DNA of 64,000 nucleotides from Flavobacterium gyeonganense (lineage in GTDB: Bacteria > Bacteroidota > Bacteroidia > Flavobacteriales > Flavobacteriaceae): assembly GCF_029625295.1 (NCBI RefSeq), contig NZ_CP121112.1, forward strand, positions 4,526,001-4,590,000. Reading direction: 5' to 3'. Positions 10,101-17,267 of the stretch are shown one piece after another (position 1 is the stretch's first letter; every line of letters begins with the position of its first letter). The notes under the pieces were generated by a model. The model was not told the DNA's origin, searched no databases, and saw only the letters and a program-made list of their open reading frames with translations. The translations under genes were made by a program, and so were the position numbers.

Positions 10101-12672
10101 AAAAGGCGATGGTTCAGATATTGTTCAAAGCAATGGTTTATCTAACAAATGGTCTGTTGACATGAATAATTCTGGTAATCTTTTACTGAAAAGTGAAGGT
10201 AAGACCTACGTTTTAACAACAGGAACCATAGCTGATAATGCATGGCATCATGTCACTTTATTGTTCAACAGAAAAGGATCGTTAAGAACGTATGTAGATA
10301 CACAATTAGTGTCTTCAAACCAGATGACAGCCATTGGAGGTTTCTCAGGAAATAAAATCTGGCTTGGAGCGAGGGGAGCAAAAGATCTTTCAGGAAAAGA
10401 AACTGTTGATCGTGTTTTTACGGGTAAGATAGACGAATTCCGTTTGTGGAATACACTTCGTAATGTCGAGCAAATAAACAGAGACAGTTATAATGAAGTT
10501 GATGTAGAGAGCATTGGCTTATTATTATACTCCCGAATGAATGTTCCTGATCCGGTTACAGCAAACGGACCAAGATATTATCATGCAGACGCCAATCAAA
10601 CGGTTGTCGTAAATAACGCAGTTTTAAGTGGCGGAGCTGTAAATTATTCTAATGATACTCCGGCAATAAAACCAGAAAGACAGTTGGTTAAATTTGTAAC
10701 CACAAATGTTATTAAAGATGGTGAAATGATTATTGCACCAGTTATTACGGATTGGGCATCATTAGAAGGACAGATCTTAGACATTACGGTTCACAGAATG
10801 TTTGACAGTGCCAATAATATGCAGGAATCCCCGGTTACCTGGACAGCGTATGTAAGTCGTAATGAAGTAAGCTGGTTTGCCGAAGGTTACAACGAAATTG
10901 TTGACCTTACAAAAAACAGCAGCGAAACTAAAACTTTCGAAATTACACTAGTTAACAAAGGAGGAAAACAACAGCCTTATACCATTAACAATGTTCCAAG
11001 CTGGTTAAGTTTAAGTAAAACATCGGGAAGTATTGATCCTAATACTAAAACAATCATTAAGGCAATTGTTGATGAAAATGTTGCAGTTGGAGAATATCTG
11101 GAGAATTTATATTTACAAACTGATTTTGGCTACGACCAAAAATTGCAGACAAAATTAAGAGTACTAGCTCCGGAACCAAACTGGAATGTTGATCCAACGC
11201 GTTTTGATTACAGTATGAATATCATCGGAAAAGTAAAAGTTGACGGAGTATTATCTGCCGATTCTTATGATAAAATTGCTGCTTTCTATAATGAAGAGGT
11301 AAGAGGAACTGCAAAACTGATTTACAATGAAGCTTACAAAGAATATTTCGCATTTTTAACAATTTACAGCAATGCAAATTCTGGTGAGAACCTGAAATTT
11401 AAAATCTGGGATGCTTCTCAGGGTAAAATTTTAGAAGCTTCTATCGAGTCTAATTCATCTGTTACTTTCATTAACAATGAAGTATTAGGAACGATGAGCA
11501 AACCGTACATTTTTGTAAATTCGGGTGTTATAGAACAAGAAATAAAACTGAACAAAGGATGGACTTGGGTTTCTTTAAACACAAATGATCCAAATTTTTC
11601 AGACTTGAATGCATTAACAAAAAATCTAACGTTAGAAACTTCTAACCGTATTTTAAGTCATTCTCCAGCATTACTGGATACTTATTTTAAAGACAATTCA
11701 AACCCTGCAAACAGCGGATGGTCCGGTACAATAAGTGCAAACGGAGGACTTTCGTCTTCTAAAATGTATAAAGTAAATGTAACGCAAGAACAGACTTTAA
11801 AAATTAAAGGTAAAAATGTAGATGTTTCAACCTGGAGTTTCCCAATTAAAGAAAACTGGAACTGGCTTTCTTATCCGATAGCATCAAACCAAACCACTAA
11901 CGAGGCTTTGGCATATTTTGATGCTGCTGACGGAGATGTTATTAAATCTCAAAATTTGTTTGCGATCTATGATCCTATTATTGGATGGAACGGAACTTTG
12001 AAATACTTAGAAGCCGGAAAAGGCTACATGATTAAATCAAGTAAAGACCAGACTTTTAAGTATCCTGATAATTTAGAGAAAAGCAGAACCGGAAAAACGG
12101 TTAAAGCTGAAGAACAGGAATCTATTGAATCAGAGTTTACGAAGTATTCACAAAACATGAATGCTGTTGTATTACTTCCAAAAGGATTTGACGAATTGTT
12201 TGTTTATGATTCAAAAGGTGTTTTAAAAGGATCTGCAAGAAATCAGATTATAAACGGAAAAGAGCTGAGTTTCATTACTGTTTTTGGTGAAGATGCAGAA
12301 GAACTTTCCTTTACACTTGGAGACGGATTCTCGAAAAAAGAAACTTCAAAATCATTTATATTTAAAGGAAATGAAGTACTGGGGACAATTACAAATCCGG
12401 TTATTTTAGAAGAAGTTTCAAAGACCTGGAACAATATTTATCCTAACCCATTTGCAACAGTTCTGAACATCGAACTTAATGCAGCTAAAAAGCAGGAAGT
12501 AAGCGTTCAGCTTTATTCAGTAAGCGGTCAATTGGTATTCAGCCAAAAGGCGTTTATTGAAAGCGGTAACAATGTAATTTCAATTTCCCCAAACATAGCG
12601 GAAGGAGTTTACATCACAGAAGTTGAAGTTGATGGAAAGCTGGTAAGAAGCAAAGTTGTGAAAAATAAATAA
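4111..12672 (+). CDS. Giant T9SS-secreted LamG-domain surface protein (2853 aa)
   Basis: Signal peptide at residues 1-19 (MKKIIAVLGMFVLGAGLYA). A fibronectin-III-like segment lies around 85-175, a LamG/concanavalin-like domain around 200-430, and a carboxypeptidase-regulatory-like segment around 545-690. Two further LamG-like domains lie near 1750-1930 and 1960-2150 (typical strings FHHYAFTYN, HDLRLWNKAL, WHHVTLLFN). A BACON/Ig-like stretch (VPSWLSLSKTSGSI) is near 2270-2350, followed by a ~115-residue module also present in the next gene. The last ~80 residues are a T9SS type A sorting domain (IYPNPFATVLNIEL ... VRSKVVKNK), so export across the outer membrane by type IX secretion is well supported. 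The role is probably adhesion or binding of surface polymers; no catalytic motif was recognised. Confidence 0.9.
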   Translation: MKKIIAVLGMFVLGAGLYAQNTNGAKIVPVSQAIQKNGFSIQVGLPFLGQNKTGPRRTNPADIRFPWNTLYLYNTFAEESFDVSKGFYGDKVLISWNLRANENLVKSIKIYRRVYTEAGNLPYNLVVGLSSSETTYEDKYVEGGVLYEYKVEAQGISGTPGLYSTYITGIGYRNPTAVVTGNISYKGGNPVSDVVVTATPSGSAVAKGSALNIPASGFVDLKDLKTVISNSATFQAWVKPNGAYASDSEAEIRLFSISSSTSSDKIDVAVKLNAVSKSIDVTIGGNKYTIMNYFPSGNLNSRGNDLLVPVSDFNKSFVHFSVVLNDNQTPLLYINGRQITQAYVTEADSKLKGVDPSYTAPYFKATIPVGTMKLSGVTWDNAKVGGGRSSYVDEIRIWKAALESSVIRTDYSRFISGNDSRMITYLRANEKAGRYAYDLSRSGFNFNQNHGKLWDANTAESSKVLWAADADNYPTTSQLGILGVTDSKGNYQISAIQYSGTGESYNITPMYGQHKFEPNQQLVYLGLGSEVVNKIDFVDQSSFSFKGVVAYDTRGVFPSYVKVDGKKTENKNDAWIDGGANILDEGYNYYEINGEKFPKAKYWKNDGGTPTDKSDDYLERYASIYTAGANVYIDGNIVLDANNIPVVTDDNGYFDISVPIGKHYITIKKDGHQFVYNGRFPAATTEFKEFFEDSNEPVYFVDNTKVTIVGKVVGGAVEAEKAIGFGGTGLVTKTIIDSGITKNLEVSAKNNIGKADFTLGYAPVGATVTNYTKFNFTTNTASGEYRVVVLPLKYNLEANDLVIKSNSGISLLKAGTTETFDFSGIPVVKTPEFKYKESNVDKSLTGTPYHYEKSFTYRSTPVLQVTEQTSDKTIKVGENYLSTENFATPIYSQFSLYKIVMNRFERYTNNDSGTAIEVKVPVTDGELIKTNNLALPDSETITADGSTLTYSFKGGIPSITPPFEIKSTLKYRLNEVDYQVENFKDTGIVLGGKSDGSQTFVTAAPDVPAIILRDPPGSNSFATLEAGESVSFTSEASFAHQEGVSEELTIAGGMYFELQGGLVPTPKVSIEQQNSAVTGVGISKTSQDGKSVTSTYTFSKAISTSDSPDYVGSDGDLYIGNSKNIFYGSYDEIKTSKTIPQKFVNGAAIPLTPAEYVNLGTTSDPIYISKQKALTFVDKPTETFFVYSQKHILSTLIPEYELFITNNLNGPDPNSAANVQKRAEYEEKIRLWRKVIQDNEKVKFAAKSDRAAYKTGLTGIIANFAKGVKEAYDDISFPASKEKLSNQLNQSNEIKNMLESEFEKNISFDSGLGTYSRSVETSVVSASTTSYNVVLDQSVAAILGTSVNKVGLEFNTKAFFQQDFNSSLSTEKTTTTNINYTFKDNDKANFLSVDVVNSFDGNGPVFITQGGRTSCPYEGEELTHFYNKTDYSETATVINELVGDKREKLNFATQKVEVPVLMVTNNDVSNVVETRKAEFELKLQNNSASGSDADFLLVVDNTTNPNNAVINIEPNGTIVNVPYGKEVIYKLTLGKSISDIYDYKDIKIRLQSLCDGADVSSEVLVSASFVPSCSSVAVSAPLNNWVHNREKAFNTDGSTKPLAINLTGYNTKFKSFRKIDLEYKLETSPNWIRLHTYYGTPEFYNEAVNNKETEISSIGAATTLSYNFDIAGLKLANGKYQIRARSTCTNDTEFIAEIISGTVDLSAPQLFGTPLPTNGILSAGDDLKVSFNENIFYNSAVSTIEIKGQTNQLKIDHNVSLRFEGSNNTAVINSPKISSGNLSLEFWLNNETKTSNASIVSQDGGLNIGLSNGNISFTLGDITVQGGLKNDNLFHHYAFTYNSSNGDYRIFEDDTEIGSKSGKANMQFANNNTLLVGGNTFTGNVHDLRLWNKALSREDSYSKMYSKLIGNEANLVGFWPMNEGRDALAKDLARFKHATVNTSWDIKPKGNSYDFANGQYLAMDNVNFVQITKEMDATMEFWIKTGTSQEATVFSNGKGDGSDIVQSNGLSNKWSVDMNNSGNLLLKSEGKTYVLTTGTIADNAWHHVTLLFNRKGSLRTYVDTQLVSSNQMTAIGGFSGNKIWLGARGAKDLSGKETVDRVFTGKIDEFRLWNTLRNVEQINRDSYNEVDVESIGLLLYSRMNVPDPVTANGPRYYHADANQTVVVNNAVLSGGAVNYSNDTPAIKPERQLVKFVTTNVIKDGEMIIAPVITDWASLEGQILDITVHRMFDSANNMQESPVTWTAYVSRNEVSWFAEGYNEIVDLTKNSSETKTFEITLVNKGGKQQPYTINNVPSWLSLSKTSGSIDPNTKTIIKAIVDENVAVGEYLENLYLQTDFGYDQKLQTKLRVLAPEPNWNVDPTRFDYSMNIIGKVKVDGVLSADSYDKIAAFYNEEVRGTAKLIYNEAYKEYFAFLTIYSNANSGENLKFKIWDASQGKILEASIESNSSVTFINNEVLGTMSKPYIFVNSGVIEQEIKLNKGWTWVSLNTNDPNFSDLNALTKNLTLETSNRILSHSPALLDTYFKDNSNPANSGWSGTISANGGLSSSKMYKVNVTQEQTLKIKGKNVDVSTWSFPIKENWNWLSYPIASNQTTNEALAYFDAADGDVIKSQNLFAIYDPIIGWNGTLKYLEAGKGYMIKSSKDQTFKYPDNLEKSRTGKTVKAEEQESIESEFTKYSQNMNAVVLLPKGFDELFVYDSKGVLKGSARNQIINGKELSFITVFGEDAEELSFTLGDGFSKKETSKSFIFKGNEVLGTITNPVILEEVSKTWNNIYPNPFATVLNIELNAAKKQEVSVQLYSVSGQLVFSQKAFIESGNNVISISPNIAEGVYITEVEVDGKLVRSKVVKNK

Positions 12673-12684
12673 ACAATAATTGAG

Positions 12685-12720
12685 CTCCTAAAACATCTCT
12701 TGAGACTGTTTTAGGAGTTT
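12685..12720 (+). terminator. Hairpin after the giant surface gene
   Basis: An 11-bp perfect stem, CTCCTAAAACA (12685-12695) with TGTTTTAGGAG (12707-12717), followed by only TTT. It lies 13 bp after the stop. The T-tail is weak, so it may only attenuate transcription into the next gene. Confidence 0.65.
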
Positions 12721-12734
12721 CTAATCAATTAAAA

Positions 12735-13640
12735 ATGAGAAATTATATCCATATAACGCTATTGGTTTTTATAATAAGCAGTACTGTATTTGGCCAATCG
12801 CCGGACTGGTCAGTCAATGAAAATAAATTTCAGTACACCATGTCTTTTGAAGGTTTCATAAACGCTGATGGAAAAGACTTAACAAACAGCAACGATAAAG
12901 TGGCTGCTTTTGTTAATGGAGAATGCCGCGGAATCGCCAGCCCGATTTATGTGCCAAATGAAAAAAAATACATGGTATATTTAACCGTTTTTTCGAATAC
13001 CGATAATGAAGTTGTTAGTTTCAGGATTTATGATTCAGCAAACAATGTTGTTAAAAATGTAGAAAAAACAAAAGTATTTGAAAACAACAAGCATTACGGA
13101 GATTTGTTTCAGGCGTATAGTTTTGCAAGTCCTGCATTGCAAAGTACTACTGAAATTACCAATTTTAGCATTAAAGATTTAAAGACCACTAAAATCATTA
13201 ATGGTTCGCTAATAACACTTTATGCTGCTAAAGGAACTAATGTTACAGCATTGAATGCCTTATTTGAATTAAGTGCAGGAGCCAGATTATTTATCGGGAC
13301 AAGCAATAAAATTTCAGGATCAAATAGTATCGATTTTACTAATCCTGTAAAGTTTCAGGTACTTTCAGAAGATCAGTCAGTTTTAAAAGAATGGACTGTT
13401 ACGGTCAAATTGGGCAGTGCTGTATTTTATAAAAAAGATGCAGTATGTTACGCCGGCGGAATTATAAAAGTCTTATACGATGAGAATGAAGCCATAGCTG
13501 ATTTGACAAAAGGCGGTGTGAAAATTGCGACTCAGAATGTTCAAAATGGACAGGCCGTTTTTAATAACCTGGAAGCTGGAAAATATACTGTTAGTATAGG
13601 CGGTACAACAAAAGAAATAGTAATAAATCAAAAATATTAA
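12735..13640 (+). CDS. Exported protein sharing a module with the giant T9SS protein
   Basis: 301 residues with a signal peptide (ending SSTVFGQ). Residues ~23-135 (PDWSVNENKFQYTMSFEGF, NDKVAAF, ECRGIASPIY, YLTVFSN, FRIYDS) align closely with residues ~2352-2470 of the preceding 2853-residue protein (PNWNVDPTRFDYSMNIIG, YDKIAAF, EVRGTAKLIY, FLTIYSN, FKIWDA). The following region (KIINGSLITLYAAKGTNV ... LKEWTVTV) looks like the Ig-like beta-sandwich domains of Bacteroidota surface proteins (DUF5018-like). The C-terminus has no recognisable T9SS domain. The gene sits 62 bp downstream of the giant one and 4 bp before the lipoprotein gene. A partner or assembly factor of the giant protein is a reasonable guess. 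Confidence 0.75.
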   Translation: MRNYIHITLLVFIISSTVFGQSPDWSVNENKFQYTMSFEGFINADGKDLTNSNDKVAAFVNGECRGIASPIYVPNEKKYMVYLTVFSNTDNEVVSFRIYDSANNVVKNVEKTKVFENNKHYGDLFQAYSFASPALQSTTEITNFSIKDLKTTKIINGSLITLYAAKGTNVTALNALFELSAGARLFIGTSNKISGSNSIDFTNPVKFQVLSEDQSVLKEWTVTVKLGSAVFYKKDAVCYAGGIIKVLYDENEAIADLTKGGVKIATQNVQNGQAVFNNLEAGKYTVSIGGTTKEIVINQKY

Positions 13641-13644
13641 TAAA

Positions 13645-14025
13645 ATGAAAATTAAGCAATACTATATTTTAGCATTCGTCATGTTTTTGTTTTTAGCTTG
13701 TTCAGATTATGAAGAAAGGAATATTTATGCGAAAAGCATTTCTTTTGTTCACGCTGACGGTTCAAAATTATCAGAAAATGAATGTATCAGTCCGAATGTA
13801 AAATACGGAATAAAAATTGAAACTAATTTTAGTGATATAAACAGGCCTTTTAGAGTAGATTATTCTGTAAACGGAGTGGTATATGCAATGACTTTTACAG
13901 AAAATACTTCTCTGGTCAATCCGATTACCCTTATCAATGGTAATAATGCTGCACAAATAGTAGGAACTGACCATAAAGCAGTTCTTAAATATGTTGAACA
14001 GGGAGATTTTGAACTGGTAGAATAA
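13645..14025 (+). CDS. Small lipoprotein of unknown function
   Basis: 126 residues. The N-terminus MKIKQYYILAFVMFLFLACS is a lipoprotein signal with the lipobox Cys at residue 19. The mature part is beta-rich and matches no family I recognise. It starts 4 bp after the previous gene, so it is the last gene of the surface-protein operon and may anchor or chaperone that system at the membrane (inference). Confidence 0.7.
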   Translation: MKIKQYYILAFVMFLFLACSDYEERNIYAKSISFVHADGSKLSENECISPNVKYGIKIETNFSDINRPFRVDYSVNGVVYAMTFTENTSLVNPITLINGNNAAQIVGTDHKAVLKYVEQGDFELVE

Positions 14026-14512
14026 AATGGTAAAGTTTTTATTAACTGTAGAAAGTGAAAGAGGCATGATTGGTTCCGAAATTTCCGAAAACCTGCTTTA
14101 CGTTCTCAGGAAAAGTTAAGGTTACTATCACGTATTTTGTTGCATTCCGCAACAGTCCACAACAAAGAGGTTATCCAAAAAGTAAAAATTCTGAACTTTT
14201 GGATAGCCTCTTTTTACATAATAAATGAAATTTTTAAGAGGAGGTTTTAAATTTAAAAATTACCAGTCTTATTTGACGGTTTATCTTGTAAAGCTCTAAT
14301 AATGATTTTTTAAATTGATCTTTTTTTCTGATGACAAGGAGATTGGATTAAGATAGTTTTTATTTAACACGAATTGGTTTTCTCTATAAAATTAATTCAC
14401 TAAATTTAAGTAAGGCAGCCACAGTGTTAATGTTTAACATGCATGCCTCATTTAAAAATACTTTTTAAATCAATTTTATAATACAAAAATTATCAATTCT
14501 AAAACATAATCC
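14026..14512. other. Intergenic region, 487 bp
   Basis: Separates the surface-protein operon from poxB. It holds the hairpin terminator listed at 14164-14215. A short open frame across 14072-14226 runs through that terminator and is not supported as a gene. No clear TAnnTTTG promoter was seen before poxB. Confidence 0.4.
14164..14215 (+). terminator. Rho-independent terminator of the surface-protein operon
   Basis: The arms AAAGAGGTTATCCAAAAAGT (14164-14183) and ACTTTTGGATAGCCTCTTT (14195-14213) pair with one G-U pair and one bulged A. The loop is 11 nt and a T run follows. Confidence 0.85.
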
Positions 14513-16249
14513 ATGAGTAAAATAGTTGCAGAACAATTAGTAGAAATGTTGGTAGAAGCCGGAGTAAAACGTGTATATGCAGTAACTGGCGATAGTTTAA
14601 ATTATTTTAATGATGCCATAAGAAGGGACGGCAGGATAAAATGGATTCATGTCCGTCATGAAGAAGTCGGAGCTTATGCCGCTGCGGCTGAAGCAGAGCT
14701 TGATGGTTTCGCGGTCTGTGCAGGAAGCTGCGGTCCTGGCCATGTCCATTTAATAAATGGTTTGTATGATGCCCACCGCTCTCATATTCCTTTACTTGCT
14801 ATTGCTTCGACCATCAACACCAGCGAAATGGGAATGGATTATTTTCAGGAAACAAATACAATTAAACTTTTTGATGATTGCAGTTGTTATAATCAAATGA
14901 TCATGACCGCCGAACAGGCTCCCCGAATTATACAAACTGCTATACAACATGCATTAGGTAAAAAAGGCGTTGCTGTTATTGGTTTGCCAGGTGACGTTTC
15001 AGAGTTGGAAGCAGTACAAAGCAATATATCTACCCAGTATTTTTATTGCAATCCCGTTATCAGGCCTTCAGATTCTGAATTACAATTATTAGCAAAAACA
15101 ATTAATGAAAGCTTCAAAATAACTTTGTTCTGCGGGATTGGAGCCGAAAAAGCACATGATCAGGTTGTCGAATTATCAAAACATATTAAAGCTCCTGTCG
15201 GATATTCATTCCGTGGAAAAATGAGCATTCAGCCTGATAATCCAAATGAAATTGGAATGACAGGTCTGTTAGGGCAGCCTTCAGCTTATCACAGCATGCA
15301 CGAATCCGATCTTGTATTGTTGTTGGGAACTGATTTTCCTTACGATAAATTTATGCCTGTTGACAATAAAATTATACAGATAGATACAAGTTCTGAACGT
15401 TTGGGAAGACGCGCCAATCTGTATATGGGCTTGTGTGGTGATGTTTCAGATACTATTGAAGCCCTGTTGCCGTTGGTCGAAACAAAGACAGACGATAGTT
15501 TTTTACAAGCTCAGCTAAAACTGTACAGCACAGTAAAAGAAAATATGAATACTTACATTGCTGATAATGGGGGAGAAGATAATATTCAGCCCGAATATGT
15601 AGCACATATTATTGATAAATTGGCAGATCAAAATGCTATTTTTACAGTAGACACAGGAATGACATGTGTTTGGGGAGCACGTTTTATTAAAGGTACGGGA
15701 GCGCGCAAAATGCTCGGTTCTTTTAACCATGGCTCTATGGCAAATGCAATGCCTATGGCTATTGGAGCGGCCTTGGCGCATCCTGAAAAACAAGTTATTG
15801 CAATGTGCGGAGACGGAGGTTTATCTATGCTGATGGGAGATTTAGCAACGGTTAATCAATATAAAATACCTATCAAAATCATTGTGTTTAATAATCGGGC
15901 TTTAGGTATGGTAAAGCTTGAAATGGAAGTTATTGGATTGCCTGATAACGAAACGGATATGATAAATCCGGATTTTGGAATGATTGCTCAGGCAATGGGA
16001 TTTCAAGGAGTAAACGTTCATAGACCGGAAGAGGTTGAAGGTGCTATCAAAGATGCATTTCTTCATGATGGGCCAGTTTTACTAAATATTTTTACTAATC
16101 CAAATTCACTTGCTATGCCGCCAAAAGTCGAATGGAAACAAGTTCTGGGAATGGCAAAATCAATGACAAGATTAATGCTTGGAGGCAAAATGGAGGAAGT
16201 CCTTGACACCATTAAATCAAATTATAAACATTTGAAAGAAGGTTTATAA
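14513..16249 (+). CDS. poxB: Pyruvate oxidase / pyruvate:quinone oxidoreductase (PoxB-like)
   Basis: 578 residues, collinear with E. coli PoxB (572 aa). ThDP- and FAD-dependent enzymes of this family convert pyruvate to acetate and CO2 and pass electrons to quinone at the membrane. Visible marks: VTGDSLNYFNDA, RHEEVGAYAA with the activating Glu near residue 50, CAGSCGPGHVHLINGLYDAHR, YFQETN, LPGDVS, and GSFNHGSMANAMP. The ThDP/Mg motif is GDGGLSMLMGD near residue 432 with the closing NN of IVFNN. The C-terminal membrane-binding helix is less clear than in E. coli. It stands alone, 1 kb before the MNIO cluster, and could supply or use 2-oxo acids in common with the decarboxylase at 18733. Confidence 0.9.
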   Translation: MSKIVAEQLVEMLVEAGVKRVYAVTGDSLNYFNDAIRRDGRIKWIHVRHEEVGAYAAAAEAELDGFAVCAGSCGPGHVHLINGLYDAHRSHIPLLAIASTINTSEMGMDYFQETNTIKLFDDCSCYNQMIMTAEQAPRIIQTAIQHALGKKGVAVIGLPGDVSELEAVQSNISTQYFYCNPVIRPSDSELQLLAKTINESFKITLFCGIGAEKAHDQVVELSKHIKAPVGYSFRGKMSIQPDNPNEIGMTGLLGQPSAYHSMHESDLVLLLGTDFPYDKFMPVDNKIIQIDTSSERLGRRANLYMGLCGDVSDTIEALLPLVETKTDDSFLQAQLKLYSTVKENMNTYIADNGGEDNIQPEYVAHIIDKLADQNAIFTVDTGMTCVWGARFIKGTGARKMLGSFNHGSMANAMPMAIGAALAHPEKQVIAMCGDGGLSMLMGDLATVNQYKIPIKIIVFNNRALGMVKLEMEVIGLPDNETDMINPDFGMIAQAMGFQGVNVHRPEEVEGAIKDAFLHDGPVLLNIFTNPNSLAMPPKVEWKQVLGMAKSMTRLMLGGKMEEVLDTIKSNYKHLKEGL

Positions 16250-17267
16250 TTTGATTTAAAAATAAACGAATCACTATAAATTTCTCTGACAATGTTTAAA
16301 CACATTATTACAGCATTTAATAAGCTATTAGGCCTTACTGTAAATCTGTAATCTGTTTTTGCAAAGTCATCGAAGAATAATATAACAAAAAGTTCAACAC
16401 TTCTTGAAATCTTTACTAGCAGAGGCAAAAATACAAACACATATTATTTATATGGGTTAAATTTTATATTGTTGTGGTACATCCGATTCGAACCTAAACT
16501 CGACAGACCTTGTTTTTGCTAGTTTTTGCTTTCGCGAAAATCAATGTGCCACAATTTTGCAACAAATCTCAGATTAATCATTTTTATAACATTTTTGATG
16601 TAGTAATGATTTAGAACTTCACTCTTTAAATGATTTTATTAGAGAGTTAAAATGTTCCTTAAAATAGATGCATCGATTCTGCATCTAGAATTAAGTATAT
16701 CTATTTAAATCTTTTACATTCTAAAAAGTTTTACTGTTTTCGAATCTAAAAATTCGGTACACTTAAATTTTATTGACTTTTTTAATTTTCTAAGAAACTT
16801 ATTACGCAACATTTTTCTACTTAATTTGACTTAGCTGTTAGTTAGACAAAGAGGGATCATAACAAAATCGCCTCAACCTGTTCATAATACACTCCTAATT
16901 TTTTTTGGACGCTGTGCCACGATTCCCACATGAAAATTGTGAGGTTTTGAACATTCAATTTGTTGACGATTATTACAATGTTTTAACATGTGTATTTAAA
17001 TTGTCACTCCGTCTTTTTTGCACATCTATTCTTTTCATATTTAGATATCGGGAAGCGATTATTAATATATAACGAAAGAGTCTTGTGCTTTTATTTCGAC
17101 CTCTCATGGATAAAAATCCCGCACTCATGCCTTTTTTTTAATTTGAACTATGGCCTCACACTAATTTTATTACAGAAATGAGATAAGATGCATGCGCTAA
17201 TGTGCCTTAGAATCACTTTCCTAAACGATACGTAACTAACCTGAAAAGGAACAAAATACATAACAAA
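16250..17267. other. Intergenic region, 1018 bp, no gene recognised
   Basis: AT-rich stretch between poxB and the MNIO cluster. A short frame at 16990-17181 has no family features and is not called. The region contains an imperfect inverted repeat (listed separately) and the decanucleotide GATTCGAACC, which resembles a tRNA T-arm but lacks the rest of a tRNA. The cluster promoter should lie here, but no TTG/TAnnTTTG pair was found close to 17268. Confidence 0.4.
16472..16554. repeat. Imperfect inverted repeat around a tRNA-T-arm-like box
   Basis: TTGTGGTACAT (16472-16482) and ATGTGCCACAA (16544-16554) are complementary at 10 of 11 positions. They flank ~61 bp that include GATTCGAACC. The acceptor and anticodon parts of a tRNA cannot be built from it. 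It could be a decayed tRNA end, an attachment-site remnant or chance. Confidence 0.35.

Noticed and set aside
14027..14226. Short open frames after the lipoprotein gene
   Set aside because: They are about 30-50 codons long, overlap the operon terminator and show no family features.
16479..16500. tRNA-like GATTCGAACC box on the minus strand
   Set aside because: Neither T-stem nor acceptor stem can be paired and no anticodon arm is present at the right distance.
16990..17181. 63-codon open frame in the gap before the lectin-type gene
   Set aside because: No plausible domain or signal; composition is that of random AT-rich sequence with aromatic-rich codons.
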